The notes under the pieces: generated by a model
The model's input: only the letters and a program-made list of their open reading frames with translations
Database searches by the model: none
What the model was told of the DNA's origin: nothing
Translations under genes and position numbers: made by a program
In this document: in pieces, positions 1 to 8,476 of the stretch
Numbering within the stretch: the first letter of the stretch is position 1
Layout of the letters: the number at the start of each line of letters is the position of its first letter
Source of the DNA: an uncultured Lachnospiraceae bacterium
GTDB taxonomy: Bacteria > Bacillota > Clostridia > Lachnospirales > Lachnospiraceae
Direction: 5' to 3'
Length of the DNA stretch: 42,778 nt
Assembly (NCBI GenBank): GCA_947588855.1
Contig: CANQBN010000002.1
Location: forward strand, 1 to 42,778

Positions 1-125
1 TCTTTGAGGGCATCCTGGATATCCTGTGCGGATTCGATGTCGTACTCCTGCAGGAGCTGGCGGATGATGTTGCGTTTTTCTTCGGCCATTTGGACTTTGT
101 ATACGGGTTTCTTCTCTTTTGCCAT
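1..125 (-). CDS. IS256-family transposase, N-terminal fragment cut by window edge
   Basis: The reverse strand from an ATG at 125 reads open to the window edge for about 41 codons, beginning MAKEKKPVYKVQMAEEKRN and continuing with a QLLQEYDIESAQDIQDALK-like stretch. This charged N-terminus is the kind I know from IS256-type (Mutator-like) transposases of gut Clostridia, where a catalytic DDE core follows. The core lies outside the window, so activity cannot be judged. A purine-rich ribosome site (AGGAGGCC on the minus strand) lies about ten bases before the ATG. It is the only mobile-element gene in the window and marks the left border of the polysaccharide cluster. The family call rests on recall of a short N-terminus. 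Confidence 0.6.
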   Translation of the reverse strand, partial: MAKEKKPVYKVQMAEEKRNIIRQLLQEYDIESAQDIQDALK

Positions 126-473
126 GATAAAAGGCCTCCTATGATTTTTTATTTTACCATAGACGACCTGTTTTTACAGAAAAAGTTTCATAGACTCGAT
201 TCCTTTTATCCCATAAATGAAGACGAACTCCCATTCTTCTAAAATGCCGGCAGAACCATGAGAACTACCTCTACCCCATGAAGAGGTGAAGCCGTAAAAA
301 TCCCATCAAAAAAGGGTCTTCACGGTCCTCCTGATGTACTTAACCCTGACCATGATACACCCAAAATCCAGCCTGAAAAACGGCCTTTGTTTGTCAGGTC
401 TGGTTGAGGTATGCCATTTTTACGTTTTCATCGATATCAGATTCCTCCAAACCATTGATTTTACGTGGTTTTC
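126..473. other. Intergenic stretch upstream of the transposase; probable IS end, otherwise nothing clear
   Basis: No credible gene is visible. A short palindrome (CTGT-AAAA-ACAG on the minus strand) near 160-172, followed by AT-rich sequence, lies where the terminal inverted repeat of an IS256-type element could be. The other end is outside the window, so the boundary cannot be fixed. A short GTGAAG/CTTCAC inverted repeat near 285-325 is too weak to call a terminator. A plus-strand reading frame beginning at 404 is antisense to a degraded minus-strand gene and looks random. Confidence 0.4.
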
Positions 474-948
474 TCAACGCCTGTCACCTAGCTTTTGAGA
501 AGAGCCCAATTTATTTGCGTATTCGCAGCCATACATATCTCTACTTCCTTGAGTACAACTTCTCAGCATACCCAATATACCGCAAAGTTCAAAATACTGT
601 GTGTCCGTCAACAGTCCCCTCACCTTTTCCAGGTACGATATATCTGAATCCAGGACAGTGACAAATTCCTTCTCATATCCAATGTCATGATGACGGGGTC
701 AAAACATGGGATAATCCATACCACAGCAACTTTGTCAGAGTTTCTCTCGCTTCCTGCATTTCCATGGCATTTCCAAAAAGCATACGCTGCTCTTTTAATA
801 TCTGGATGTTATTCATAATCCTATTGATGATCCGCTTCCGTATTTCCGCTTTTTCTCCCTTCTTCAACGAGAATGAAACAATCCTGCGATGGTTAATACC
901 AAAAGGAAGTTCTTCTATACCCCTATTGTTTGTATTGCATAGCAACAT
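474..948 (-). pseudogene. Degraded gene remnant, possibly TIR-like at its N-terminal end
   Basis: Two adjacent minus-strand frames both look protein-like but are out of register. The first, 948 to 685, contains ELPFGINHRRIVSFSL, then a charged helix and KEQRMLFGNAMEMQEARETL. The second, from about 700 to a stop at 474, contains YEKEFVTVLDSDISYLEKVRG and continues with LLTDTQYFELCGILGMLRS. Joining them needs one frameshift near 685-700. The FGINHRRI stretch resembles the C-terminal part of TIR or related nucleotide-binding domains, where a 'PFDI.HRR' strand is common. The rest of such a domain is absent, so the gene would also be truncated at its 5' end. It lies 27 bases downstream of the small membrane protein gene. 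Family identity is uncertain; the call as a broken gene is moderately supported. Confidence 0.4.
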
Positions 949-975
949 AATAAAACGATATATAAAGAATTACTG

Positions 976-1425
976 TTATAAATCTTTCTCGTTTAAATCT
1001 TTTTTATATAATGTAGCTATCTTCCTTTTCATCCCTTTAGAAACTATGGACGTTTTCATACCAAATCTTTTTAAATTGTATTTTTTATAATATATATCAA
1101 TTAAATCAATCAATTCCACCTGCGCTTTCTCTTTTCGTTTAGACATTACATTTTCATCTATACATTTAATTCTTTGTTTAATTTCCTCATCAGCATATGC
1201 ATAAAATAAATAAAAGAAAGCTTTATATTTTTTATAATCATCTTCAGATTCTCCCGCCAAGCATATACCTAAAAAAGAAATATACATTTCAAATGCCCAT
1301 TGTGTCCTACTAATTCTATCACTTATATTTGAATTATTAGATTTGATTAATGCATACGCTCCAATTAACGCAGCAATTATTGTACCAATAACCTGAAATA
1401 TATTAATGATACTGACTGTTTCCAT
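976..1425 (-). CDS. Small single-span membrane protein of unknown function
   Basis: A 149-residue protein if translation starts at the ATG at 1425, which has AGGGG six bases upstream. An in-frame ATG at 1440 has no such site. Residues about 5-28 (IINIFQVIGTIIAALIGAYAL) form one hydrophobic helix with a short outside or periplasm-facing tail. The remaining 120 residues are charged and helical (EDDYKKYKAFFYLFYAYADEE, KRKEKAQVELIDLIDIYYKK). The architecture, one N-terminal helix and a cytosolic helical domain, is common among small phage-defence and toxin accessory proteins, but I recognise no family. The gene is much richer in A/T than the polysaccharide genes and sits next to a degraded gene and an IS fragment, which suggests acquired DNA. 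No confident function. Confidence 0.6.
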   Translation of the reverse strand: METVSIINIFQVIGTIIAALIGAYALIKSNNSNISDRISRTQWAFEMYISFLGICLAGESEDDYKKYKAFFYLFYAYADEEIKQRIKCIDENVMSKRKEKAQVELIDLIDIYYKKYNLKRFGMKTSIVSKGMKRKIATLYKKDLNEKDL

Positions 1426-1546
1426 ATGCCACCCCTCCATGTAACTTTAGAAGTCAGAATGAGGACCGCTGATCTCATTCCAAAATTTCTATTGTGTTTT
1501 TCAGAATCATATATATCGGTTAATTAATCTATTCAAAATTCTCTTC

Positions 1547-2851
1547 TCAAATTTCCAGAAAATCTGCTTTTCTATAAAAATCCTCCACTACTCCGCAAAT
1601 GGCTTCCGAAATCCCCTTATTGATATAAGAACCGTTCTTCCCCGTCTCTATAGCTTTACAGAACGCCACCAGCTCATACCGTATCCCTTCCCCGTCTAGC
1701 TGGTAGAAATATCTCTGGTTCCTCGCCGGGTCCTCATAACGGATCTCAAAATAATCCGTCTTCCACCACGGCGCCGGCACATAAATGTATCCTTCTGTCC
1801 CGGAAACGATCAGTTCTCCTTCCGATTTGACCCCCTTGCCAACCTTGACGGTCGCTACTGCGTGCTCGTATGTAAAATTGATCTTCGTAAACTGGTCGTA
1901 GCCCTCCGACTTCAGGTGGGAAATGATTGATTTCGAACAGTAATCCGTCCCTAAAAGATTAAATACCGGCAGCAACGCCGTCGGACCCCACCCGCAGATA
2001 CTGTTCCATGAATCTTCAGTCGCTGCCTGAAGGCTGGTACAGGTTGCATCCACGGAATAGACTGTTCCTATTTTTCCACCCTTCGCAAGCAGAAGAAGCC
2101 TGGCATAAGCCGTCGAATATGCCGTTTTAATTGAATCCATAAGCACACAGCCGTTTTCTTCCGCAAGCCGGAACAACTCCATGCACTCTTCTGCCTTTGT
2201 CGCGACAGGCGATTCACAAAGCACATGTTTTCCCATCTTTAAGGCCTGTCTGATCTGGGCATAATGCATCTGAGGCAGCGATGCAATATACACAGCATCG
2301 ACACATTCAAGCAGCTCCCCGTAATCTTCCGTCTTTAGTATTTCTTCGTCAAATCTACCTACTGCGTTTGAGCGGATTCCCGCAGTTTCTATTCCATTGA
2401 CCAACCGGCTCTCGCGGATAAATTTTTTTACAACAGCAGACTCCCCGATGAATCCCAACTTGAGACGCCGTTTTTCCGACCGGATCTCAGTGCTCGACAC
2501 TCCCTCTGTTCTGTCCAGATAGATAACCTGACAATACTCGCGCAGATAATCAAACTTTCCCACCCAGTCGGTCCCCACCGTAAAAATATCGATATCATAG
2601 CGCCGTATATCATCGATCTTCTGACCCTCATATTCCTCCACGATGATCTCATCTGCAATGCCTGATTCGCGCACCGCCTCGATCCGTTCCATCAGTGACT
2701 GCCTGACATTGATCTTGCCGCGGGATTTGTCATAATCTTCAGCGGTGACCCCCACAATCAGGTAATCACCCAATGCCTTGGCCCGCTCCAAAAGCCGCCT
2801 GTGCCCGTAGTGAAACAGGTCGAACGTACCGTATGTAATCACTTTTACCAT
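1547..2851 (-). CDS. TagD-like cytidylyltransferase fused to Gfo/Idh/MocA oxidoreductase domain
   Basis: A 434-residue fusion. The start is the ATG at 2851, seven bases after AGGAGG; an upstream ATG at 2902 lacks a site. Residues 3-125 are a glycerol-3-phosphate cytidylyltransferase-like domain with YGTFDLFHYGH (HxGH at 14-17) and GVSSTEIRSE (118-126), the family's CTP-binding and closing motifs. Residues about 130-434 are a Gfo/Idh/MocA NAD(P) domain: LKLGFIGES at 130-138 and GKHVLCESPVATKAEE near 207-222. In most of that family the latter motif is EKP with an important lysine; here it reads ESP, so the redox activity may be changed or lost. The cytidylyltransferase half would make a CDP-alditol or similar for the downstream-acting transferase encoded at 8477. 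It is the last gene of the polysaccharide run, 93 bases after the aminotransferase gene. Confidence 0.85.
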   Translation of the reverse strand: MVKVITYGTFDLFHYGHRRLLERAKALGDYLIVGVTAEDYDKSRGKINVRQSLMERIEAVRESGIADEIIVEEYEGQKIDDIRRYDIDIFTVGTDWVGKFDYLREYCQVIYLDRTEGVSSTEIRSEKRRLKLGFIGESAVVKKFIRESRLVNGIETAGIRSNAVGRFDEEILKTEDYGELLECVDAVYIASLPQMHYAQIRQALKMGKHVLCESPVATKAEECMELFRLAEENGCVLMDSIKTAYSTAYARLLLLAKGGKIGTVYSVDATCTSLQAATEDSWNSICGWGPTALLPVFNLLGTDYCSKSIISHLKSEGYDQFTKINFTYEHAVATVKVGKGVKSEGELIVSGTEGYIYVPAPWWKTDYFEIRYEDPARNQRYFYQLDGEGIRYELVAFCKAIETGKNGSYINKGISEAICGVVEDFYRKADFLEI

Positions 2852-2944
2852 TAGCATACCTCCTGCATTTCGGCCATATCGTAAATTGGGAAAATAAACC
2901 ATCTACCGGTATGACATCCTCACTGCCAGCCGGATGCAGATATT

Positions 2945-4018
2945 TTACAGAAGTCCCCTTCGCCGCATATCATCCAATGCGCCAAACAGAATATCATAAT
3001 CCTCCTTACGGATATAACCAATATGCCCGATTCGGAACACCTTATCCGCCATATCGCCTCCGTTCGGGCAGGCCCATATCCCATATTCATCCTTCAGAAT
3101 CTGGACAATTTCTTTTGCGCTGCGTTCTAAGGTCCGGAGCGCTGTAACCGCATTTGACCTGTCCTCTGCCACAAATTCAAATGGATAATGACGAATCCTT
3201 TCCCGGAAATACTCAGTTAAAGCGGCCGTTTTTTGACGTTCTGTATCTATTCCCCCATGCTCCTTGATCATCTTCAAACGTCTGTTGATCTGGAGTAAAA
3301 TAGTTACTGCCGGTGTGAACGGTGTCTGCCCTCTCTCCATATTTTTCAAAGCCTCTTTCAAGCTCAGGTACATACAGGTCTCCGGATTCTCTTCAATTCT
3401 CTCCAGTGCCGCAGGTGAAAGCGCAATCACGGAAATTCCCGGCTGTACTGCCAACGCCTTCTGAGAACCGGTGATCACCGCGGCGGCTCCAAGGCCTTCC
3501 ATACTAAGTTCATCTGTTATGAATGCGCTGATGGCGTCAATAATAAGGAGGATACCATTCTCCCGGCAGAACTGCGAAATCATGGGCATATCATAAAGCA
3601 CTCCCGAAGAGGTCTCATCCATATTAACTAATAGGGTTGTATAACCCTGGGCAGACAGGATATCCAACTGTTCCCGCCTTACCTGTCTCCCAAATTCGCA
3701 CCGAACCTCCATCAGCCTTCGTCCGTGCAGGCGGCACAGATCAGCAAACCTCTGTCCGAATGTCCCGCCATTGATTACAATGACCTTGTCATCCCCATTC
3801 AGGATGTTCATTACACAGGATTCCATGGCACCTGTCCCCGATGCCGTCAGAAACACGCACTTGCTGCCGGCTGGTGCGTGAAGATATTCCAACATCATCT
3901 CTTCATTTTCATACATTATTTCGGAAAACTCCGGTGTCCTGAAGTATGGCGTTGAATGGCCCGCAACCTCAATAACAGCCGGATCAGACATCACCGGCCC
4001 CACGGTAAAATTGAGCAT
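2945..4018 (-). CDS. Class V PLP-dependent aminotransferase
   Basis: A 357-residue fold-type I aminotransferase of the serine-glyoxylate / 2-aminoethylphosphonate-pyruvate type. It starts MLNFTVGPVMSDP, as these enzymes do. TASGTGAMES (58-67) binds the cofactor phosphate, ETSSG (135-139) and D161 lie against the PLP ring, and GSQKALAVQPG carries the Schiff-base lysine K187. The length is normal. The ATG at 4018 has AGGAG six bases upstream. The gene lies directly downstream of the Fe-S aldo/keto reductase and MenD-like genes (15-base gap), so it probably aminates an aldehyde or keto intermediate made by them. The nearest well-known members act on phosphonoacetaldehyde or glyoxylate, but no PEP mutase is present here, so a phosphonate substrate is not supported. 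The substrate remains open. Confidence 0.88.
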   Translation of the reverse strand: MLNFTVGPVMSDPAVIEVAGHSTPYFRTPEFSEIMYENEEMMLEYLHAPAGSKCVFLTASGTGAMESCVMNILNGDDKVIVINGGTFGQRFADLCRLHGRRLMEVRCEFGRQVRREQLDILSAQGYTTLLVNMDETSSGVLYDMPMISQFCRENGILLIIDAISAFITDELSMEGLGAAAVITGSQKALAVQPGISVIALSPAALERIEENPETCMYLSLKEALKNMERGQTPFTPAVTILLQINRRLKMIKEHGGIDTERQKTAALTEYFRERIRHYPFEFVAEDRSNAVTALRTLERSAKEIVQILKDEYGIWACPNGGDMADKVFRIGHIGYIRKEDYDILFGALDDMRRRGLL

Positions 4019-4033
4019 CTTAATCTCCTCTTT

Positions 4034-5599
4034 TCACATAATCATCCTGTTAAACCAATCAATATCCCCATCTTGGTGCAGGCATATGAGCCGCACATTC
4101 TCAGGAAGTCTCTGCTTCAGATACGCACATATCTCTTCCTGGAGACGGAAGTGCATGACGACCATTGCCTCAACACCGCTGATTTCTATTTCTTCCGGCG
4201 AGAGAATGTGGTTTCCCCGGAATTCCCTTCCCTTCATGGCCGGGGATGCATTGAAAAATTCGCATTTATTCTCAAACTCGGGATTGTTCCAGAAGTCAAA
4301 GATCCTGGAAGCATAGTCCGCAGCAGGCCAGATGCCGACTCGTCGGCAATCCTCACAGAGCCTTTCTATTTCACGCAGTCTGTCTTCCATCCCGCTGTTC
4401 GTATAACCGTGTGCTGCAGCCGCAGATTCCAGCCACTTCATCCGGCGGCTGATGGGTATTTTCTGTGTACATTTTCTCTCACAGGCCCTGCATGAAATAC
4501 ATTTATTGAGGTCAGGAAATATCACACCGTTTGCCCTTACCCGCGTAAAGATCTCATTAGCCAGCCCAATATTCCCCTGTTTTATGCTCATCTCCCTGCC
4601 GGTCTCTTGTTCACAGGACATTTGGCCGCCAGTCATTAAGTTTTTTGCGGATTCTACAAGTATTTTGTGGTTATATGCCTGCATACAGGATGATATTGGA
4701 ATCCCGACAGAACATGGAGAACAGTATCCGCAGCCGGAGCAGAGCGTCTCATCTACACGGATCTCAAACTCATCCCGCGCAACAGCGTTTTCCACCGTAT
4801 ACGCCCTGCTAAAAGCGCGGATATTTTCATCAACTATTTCTTTGGTCGGCATTCCGGACAACAGCACACTGATTTCCGGAAAAGATGCCATATACCGCAG
4901 CGCCTTCACAGAAACCGGGGCGTCTGAACTGTCGACCGTCTCAAAAAGCGGCGCATACCGAGGGATCACCCCCCCGCCAAGGCTGTTCATCGTCACGACT
5001 GCTACCTTTTTTTCCGCCGCTGCATGCATAACAGGAACCCACTTCTTATAGTTCATAACATTGGCAGATATGACGATCCCTTCAAACAGATCCTTTTTTA
5101 AGATGGTCAGAGCATCCTTTACATCACAGTGAAGAGAGATACACAGATGGCTGATCAAACCTTCTTCTCTGGCCCTGGCGCAACCTTCATATAATCCGCC
5201 TTTACGCAGCACTTCTTCGAGTTGTTCCAAATTCAATACCGACCAGATATGATAGAAATCGATCTTCTCTTTGCGAAGAAGCTTCAGGCTCTGTTCCAGA
5301 CGCCTCCGCGCCTCCCCGCCGTCTCTGTCAATCATAAGTCCGGTCTTCGCCGCAACATATACTGTGTTCTCCGTATGCTGGAACGCATTACCAAGTATCT
5401 CCTCTGCGTAACCATTGGAGTAGGTTGGCGCAACATCAAAATAATTGATTCCCTTTTCAATGGCATATTCCACCAACTCTGAGCAACGGGCACGGCCTTC
5501 CGCATCCATCGTGTCATCCGGGTTAAATCTGGTAGTCCCAAATCCCAGTTTTGATACCAATGGGCCATCTTTCCTGTTCCCCCATCTGGAATAGATCAT
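4034..5599 (-). CDS. Aldo/keto reductase with two [4Fe-4S] motifs and a C-terminal extension
   Basis: A 521-residue protein. Residues 1-280 form an aldo/keto reductase barrel with the expected tetrad (D55 in YFDVAPTY, Y60, K85, H117). C287-C296 (CSGCGYCSPC) resembles the Fe-S motif of the known ferredoxin-containing reductase subfamily. A second CxxCxxCxxxC at 367-377 (CISCRACERKC) suggests a second cluster. The last 130 residues form an extra domain I do not recognise (EDCRRVGIWPAADYASRIFDFW and onward), so the protein is longer than ordinary members. The ATG overlaps the stop of the upstream MenD-like gene by four bases (ATGA) with GGAGAAG upstream, implying translational coupling. A role in reducing a sugar or alditol precursor with electrons from Fe-S centres is an inference. 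The Fe-S cofactors fit an anaerobe. Confidence 0.85.
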   Translation of the reverse strand: MIYSRWGNRKDGPLVSKLGFGTTRFNPDDTMDAEGRARCSELVEYAIEKGINYFDVAPTYSNGYAEEILGNAFQHTENTVYVAAKTGLMIDRDGGEARRRLEQSLKLLRKEKIDFYHIWSVLNLEQLEEVLRKGGLYEGCARAREEGLISHLCISLHCDVKDALTILKKDLFEGIVISANVMNYKKWVPVMHAAAEKKVAVVTMNSLGGGVIPRYAPLFETVDSSDAPVSVKALRYMASFPEISVLLSGMPTKEIVDENIRAFSRAYTVENAVARDEFEIRVDETLCSGCGYCSPCSVGIPISSCMQAYNHKILVESAKNLMTGGQMSCEQETGREMSIKQGNIGLANEIFTRVRANGVIFPDLNKCISCRACERKCTQKIPISRRMKWLESAAAAHGYTNSGMEDRLREIERLCEDCRRVGIWPAADYASRIFDFWNNPEFENKCEFFNASPAMKGREFRGNHILSPEEIEISGVEAMVVMHFRLQEEICAYLKQRLPENVRLICLHQDGDIDWFNRMIM

Positions 5600-7317
5600 A
5601 TTTCTTCTCCTTCAAGAACAGGCGCTATACATTTTTCAAGTTCACGGTAAACGTAAAGCGTGAACTCACCATCTGTTTTCATCTTCGTGAATACCTCAAA
5701 GATAACCGGAGCGTCATGATTCGCACATACAAACCTGTCCATAGCCTCTTCCAACGATTTCTCGTCATCCGCCGACATATATTCATATCCAAGAGAATCT
5801 GCCCATCCCTTCGCTGAATCACTATGAGCCGCCCCAATATGCAGATCAATGGTCGGAATTTCGTTGCTGTCCGGCTGAATATGGAATTCAGCGGCACCTC
5901 CATTGTTCAGAAGGAGTATCCTTATATTATTCCTGCGGTGGCGGATTTTCAGAGCATTCATCCCATAAAAGAAACTCAGGTCACCGATTACCAAGAAAGA
6001 AAGCTGATCAGTGACATATGCATGCCCCATGAAAGTGGGCAGGCATCCGTCAATTCCAAAAGCATTTACATTGGCATACACTTCCACAGATTCATCAAGC
6101 TTAAAGAACTGCATCAGTCTAGTGGAATTAAGGATTGCCAGATGAAGTACGGAATTACCAGGAATCCGGTCGGCCAGCGTTTTCACAGCGCAGAAATTAT
6201 TGAACGGCATTTTCGGAAGCCGGATGGAAGCTTCCAGGTCTTTCCAGCGTTTCAAATATGCGCCAGAAGCCTTCGGTGCAGCGCCTGATATTTTCTCAAG
6301 CTCCCGGTTCATCCTCTGGAAAAACTGAATCGGTGTGCTCTCAAACAAAGCTGTCTGGCTCTTAAAAACATCCCGCACCACGCCATCCGCTTCAATGGAC
6401 CAATGCTCAAACGTACCCTGATGGGCTTTCAGCAGATCCTTGATTCGTTCCTGAAAATTTGCGCCAAAAGAGACCACGATATCCGGCAGAAAAGTTTCCA
6501 CCGTCTTACTGTTCAACGCCTTTATCACTCCCTCCGCAAAGATCATGTTTTCACACCGAAAGTTGGAAAGATTATCCGCCAAGAGAGGACATCCCAATAA
6601 TTCCGTAAAAAGGGTAATCTCCCGTCTCACATTCTCGTCAAGCGGCAGGGCCTGTCCCATGACTATCAGTACTTTCCCTGCATTGTGCAGCCTCAACGCC
6701 TTCTCTTGCCATCCTTTCTCCTCTGACATGGTAATATAATCAATTCTGTTGACATTCTCCAAGAGTTTTAATGAAAGGCTTTCCGATATAATGGTATTTG
6801 TATCACCCGCCAGTGGAACATTGATATGAACAGGCCCGCCCTGGCGCTGGGTAAGTGCAATCAGAGCTTCATTAATAAGCCGTTGACAATACCATGCATC
6901 CTCTCCGTCCTTTACGATAGGCAGCGTCACTGACTTTCTGCAAACACTGGAGAAAATGGCAGGCTGATCGATCTTCTGGGTTTCAAGCTGATTCAACGAA
7001 TAAGGACTGCGGTCAAATGTGATTACCACCAGCGGTGCGTTCGCATAATACGCTTCTGTAACCCCACTCAGATAATTGGATGCCGCCGTCCCGCTTGTGC
7101 AAGCGATTGCGACCGGTTCCTGCAGCTTCTGGCAAATGCCTAGCGCAAAGAAGGCTGCGTTCCTTTCATCAATCACAGAATAGCAGGTAAACTGTTGATC
7201 CGTTTCAACCGCATTAACAAACGGTATGTTTCTTGCACCTGATGAAAGCACCAGATGATGTATATTATATTTACGCAGAAGCGCAATCAAAATGCTGTTG
7301 CTTAAGTAGTTCGCCAT
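5596..7317 (-). CDS. MenD-like thiamine diphosphate-dependent enzyme
   Basis: A 573-residue protein with the full three-domain ThDP decarboxylase layout. The N-terminal domain has LSSGARNIPFVNA (MenD has SPGSR here) and VIDERNAAFFALG, whose E51 should activate the cofactor. CTSGTAASNYLSGVTEAYYA and VVITFDRSPYS are strongly MenD-like. The C-terminal part has the ThDP/Mg site, beginning VIGDLSFFYGMNALK and ending ILLLNNGG. True MenD makes SEPHCHC for menaquinone, but no other men gene is nearby. The genes around it (pyruvyltransferase, reductase, aminotransferase) point to a dedicated role in polysaccharide precursor synthesis, perhaps decarboxylation or carboligation of a 2-oxoacid. The changed SSGARN in place of SPGSRS suggests a different substrate. 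It overlaps the reductase gene by four bases. Family certain, reaction uncertain. Confidence 0.82.
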   Translation of the reverse strand: MANYLSNSILIALLRKYNIHHLVLSSGARNIPFVNAVETDQQFTCYSVIDERNAAFFALGICQKLQEPVAIACTSGTAASNYLSGVTEAYYANAPLVVITFDRSPYSLNQLETQKIDQPAIFSSVCRKSVTLPIVKDGEDAWYCQRLINEALIALTQRQGGPVHINVPLAGDTNTIISESLSLKLLENVNRIDYITMSEEKGWQEKALRLHNAGKVLIVMGQALPLDENVRREITLFTELLGCPLLADNLSNFRCENMIFAEGVIKALNSKTVETFLPDIVVSFGANFQERIKDLLKAHQGTFEHWSIEADGVVRDVFKSQTALFESTPIQFFQRMNRELEKISGAAPKASGAYLKRWKDLEASIRLPKMPFNNFCAVKTLADRIPGNSVLHLAILNSTRLMQFFKLDESVEVYANVNAFGIDGCLPTFMGHAYVTDQLSFLVIGDLSFFYGMNALKIRHRRNNIRILLLNNGGAAEFHIQPDSNEIPTIDLHIGAAHSDSAKGWADSLGYEYMSADDEKSLEEAMDRFVCANHDAPVIFEVFTKMKTDGEFTLYVYRELEKCIAPVLEGEEI

Positions 7318-7322
7318 AACTT

Positions 7323-8453
7323 CTATTCCCCTTCCTCTTCCGCCAAAAGTCCCAATTCATAATTCAGGAATTCCAGCGATGCGCTCCTTGCGCTCTCTAT
7401 TCTCCTTTGAACGTCATTATAATCCAAGGACGCCACAGTCTCATGGCCGGATACCATCCTTCGATCCGAAAGCCCCAGAAAATCCAGCAGTTCCGTGATT
7501 TTCCCATCACACTGCTCCCTGGAAAAAACAGTGAACATCTTCTTGAACTGTATGCTAAAGATCATTCCATGGTAAGAATTGGTCACGACCATCTCCGCAT
7601 ACTTCACAAGCGACAGGAACTCCTCCACCCCTGCGTCATAAAACATCCTGTGCCCCTTTTCAGCATTAGATGCACGCAAACTGATCTCCACAATCTTCCA
7701 CCCATTACGAGCCGCCATATCCTCGGCATATGCCTCCATTGCGCTATTGTATCTTCTGGCGTAGAGAAGCAGATACGGCCTGCTCTCCAGGCGTTCCCCC
7801 GTGATCGAATCATATTCCGGAGTCTCCAGCAGCAGCGTTGGATCCAGCACTTTTTTCACCGGCACCTCCGTATGATCCGCAACATAAGGGATCATAGCAT
7901 TCTCTCTCAGGCCGAGCGCACGGAAATTCAACAGCCGCTCATTCAGTACCGAATACATTCTTTCTGTAAAATGCGGATCCCCAAAGCTCGCGGCATAAGC
8001 AACGGAATGTCTCTTCATGGGAGGATATTCTGCAAAATAGCCATCATCGATTCCAAACTCATCCGGGCAAAAAATCGTATCGCTCCCGCAGATGAAACCA
8101 TCCAGATGTTCATCTGCCGCTATGTCACTGAAATTGACCGACGTATATTTTTTTTCAGTCCGGACGAAACGCTCACGGTAGAATCGATCAAACTTATAAT
8201 AATTCTTATGTATCGCCGGCAGGGACAGCAGGCACATCCGCTGCGATTCCGCATCCCGGTCCCACATATTCTTAAAGGGGTTCAGTGGATCCTTATCCGC
8301 CAGGATATCCGGACAATAATCAACAAGGACAGCCTTCCACTTCCCCCTTCCAAGCGCATTGACTGCCTGATGCAGGGCCCACGTCTGAAGGGCAGAACCG
8401 TAGTTTGTGAAATTGCAGTAAATATTGTAGCTGACTGTGCCGAATCGTTTCAT
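7323..8453 (-). CDS. Polysaccharide pyruvyltransferase family protein
   Basis: About 376 residues from the ATG at 8453. A GTG at 8465 is in frame, but the GAGGAG site runs straight into it, so the ATG eleven bases after that site is preferred. The protein starts GTVSYNIYCNFTNYGSALQTWAL, the glycine/asparagine-rich opening of the family. It also has FICGSDTIFCPDEFG, SVAYAASFGD, KKVLDPTLLL and the C-terminal VVTNSYHGMIFSIQFKK, whose SxHG motif is diagnostic. Known members transfer pyruvate from PEP as a ketal onto sugars or act as GT-B transferases on surface glycans. The gene lies 11-23 bases after the YidC-transferase fusion and six bases before the MenD-like gene, so it is part of the same decoration module. 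The acceptor cannot be told from sequence. Confidence 0.85.
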   Translation of the reverse strand: MKRFGTVSYNIYCNFTNYGSALQTWALHQAVNALGRGKWKAVLVDYCPDILADKDPLNPFKNMWDRDAESQRMCLLSLPAIHKNYYKFDRFYRERFVRTEKKYTSVNFSDIAADEHLDGFICGSDTIFCPDEFGIDDGYFAEYPPMKRHSVAYAASFGDPHFTERMYSVLNERLLNFRALGLRENAMIPYVADHTEVPVKKVLDPTLLLETPEYDSITGERLESRPYLLLYARRYNSAMEAYAEDMAARNGWKIVEISLRASNAEKGHRMFYDAGVEEFLSLVKYAEMVVTNSYHGMIFSIQFKKMFTVFSREQCDGKITELLDFLGLSDRRMVSGHETVASLDYNDVQRRIESARSASLEFLNYELGLLAEEEGE

Positions 8454-8476
8454 AGGACTGTCCACTCCTCTGGTTC

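Noticed and set aside
2945-4018. Phosphonate (2-aminoethylphosphonate) pathway
   Set aside because: The aminotransferase fits, but no PEP mutase or phosphonopyruvate decarboxylase-type gene with clear identity is present.
5596-7317. Menaquinone biosynthesis MenD
   Set aside because: Family match is real, but there are no other men genes and the SPGSR motif is altered; context is glycan synthesis.
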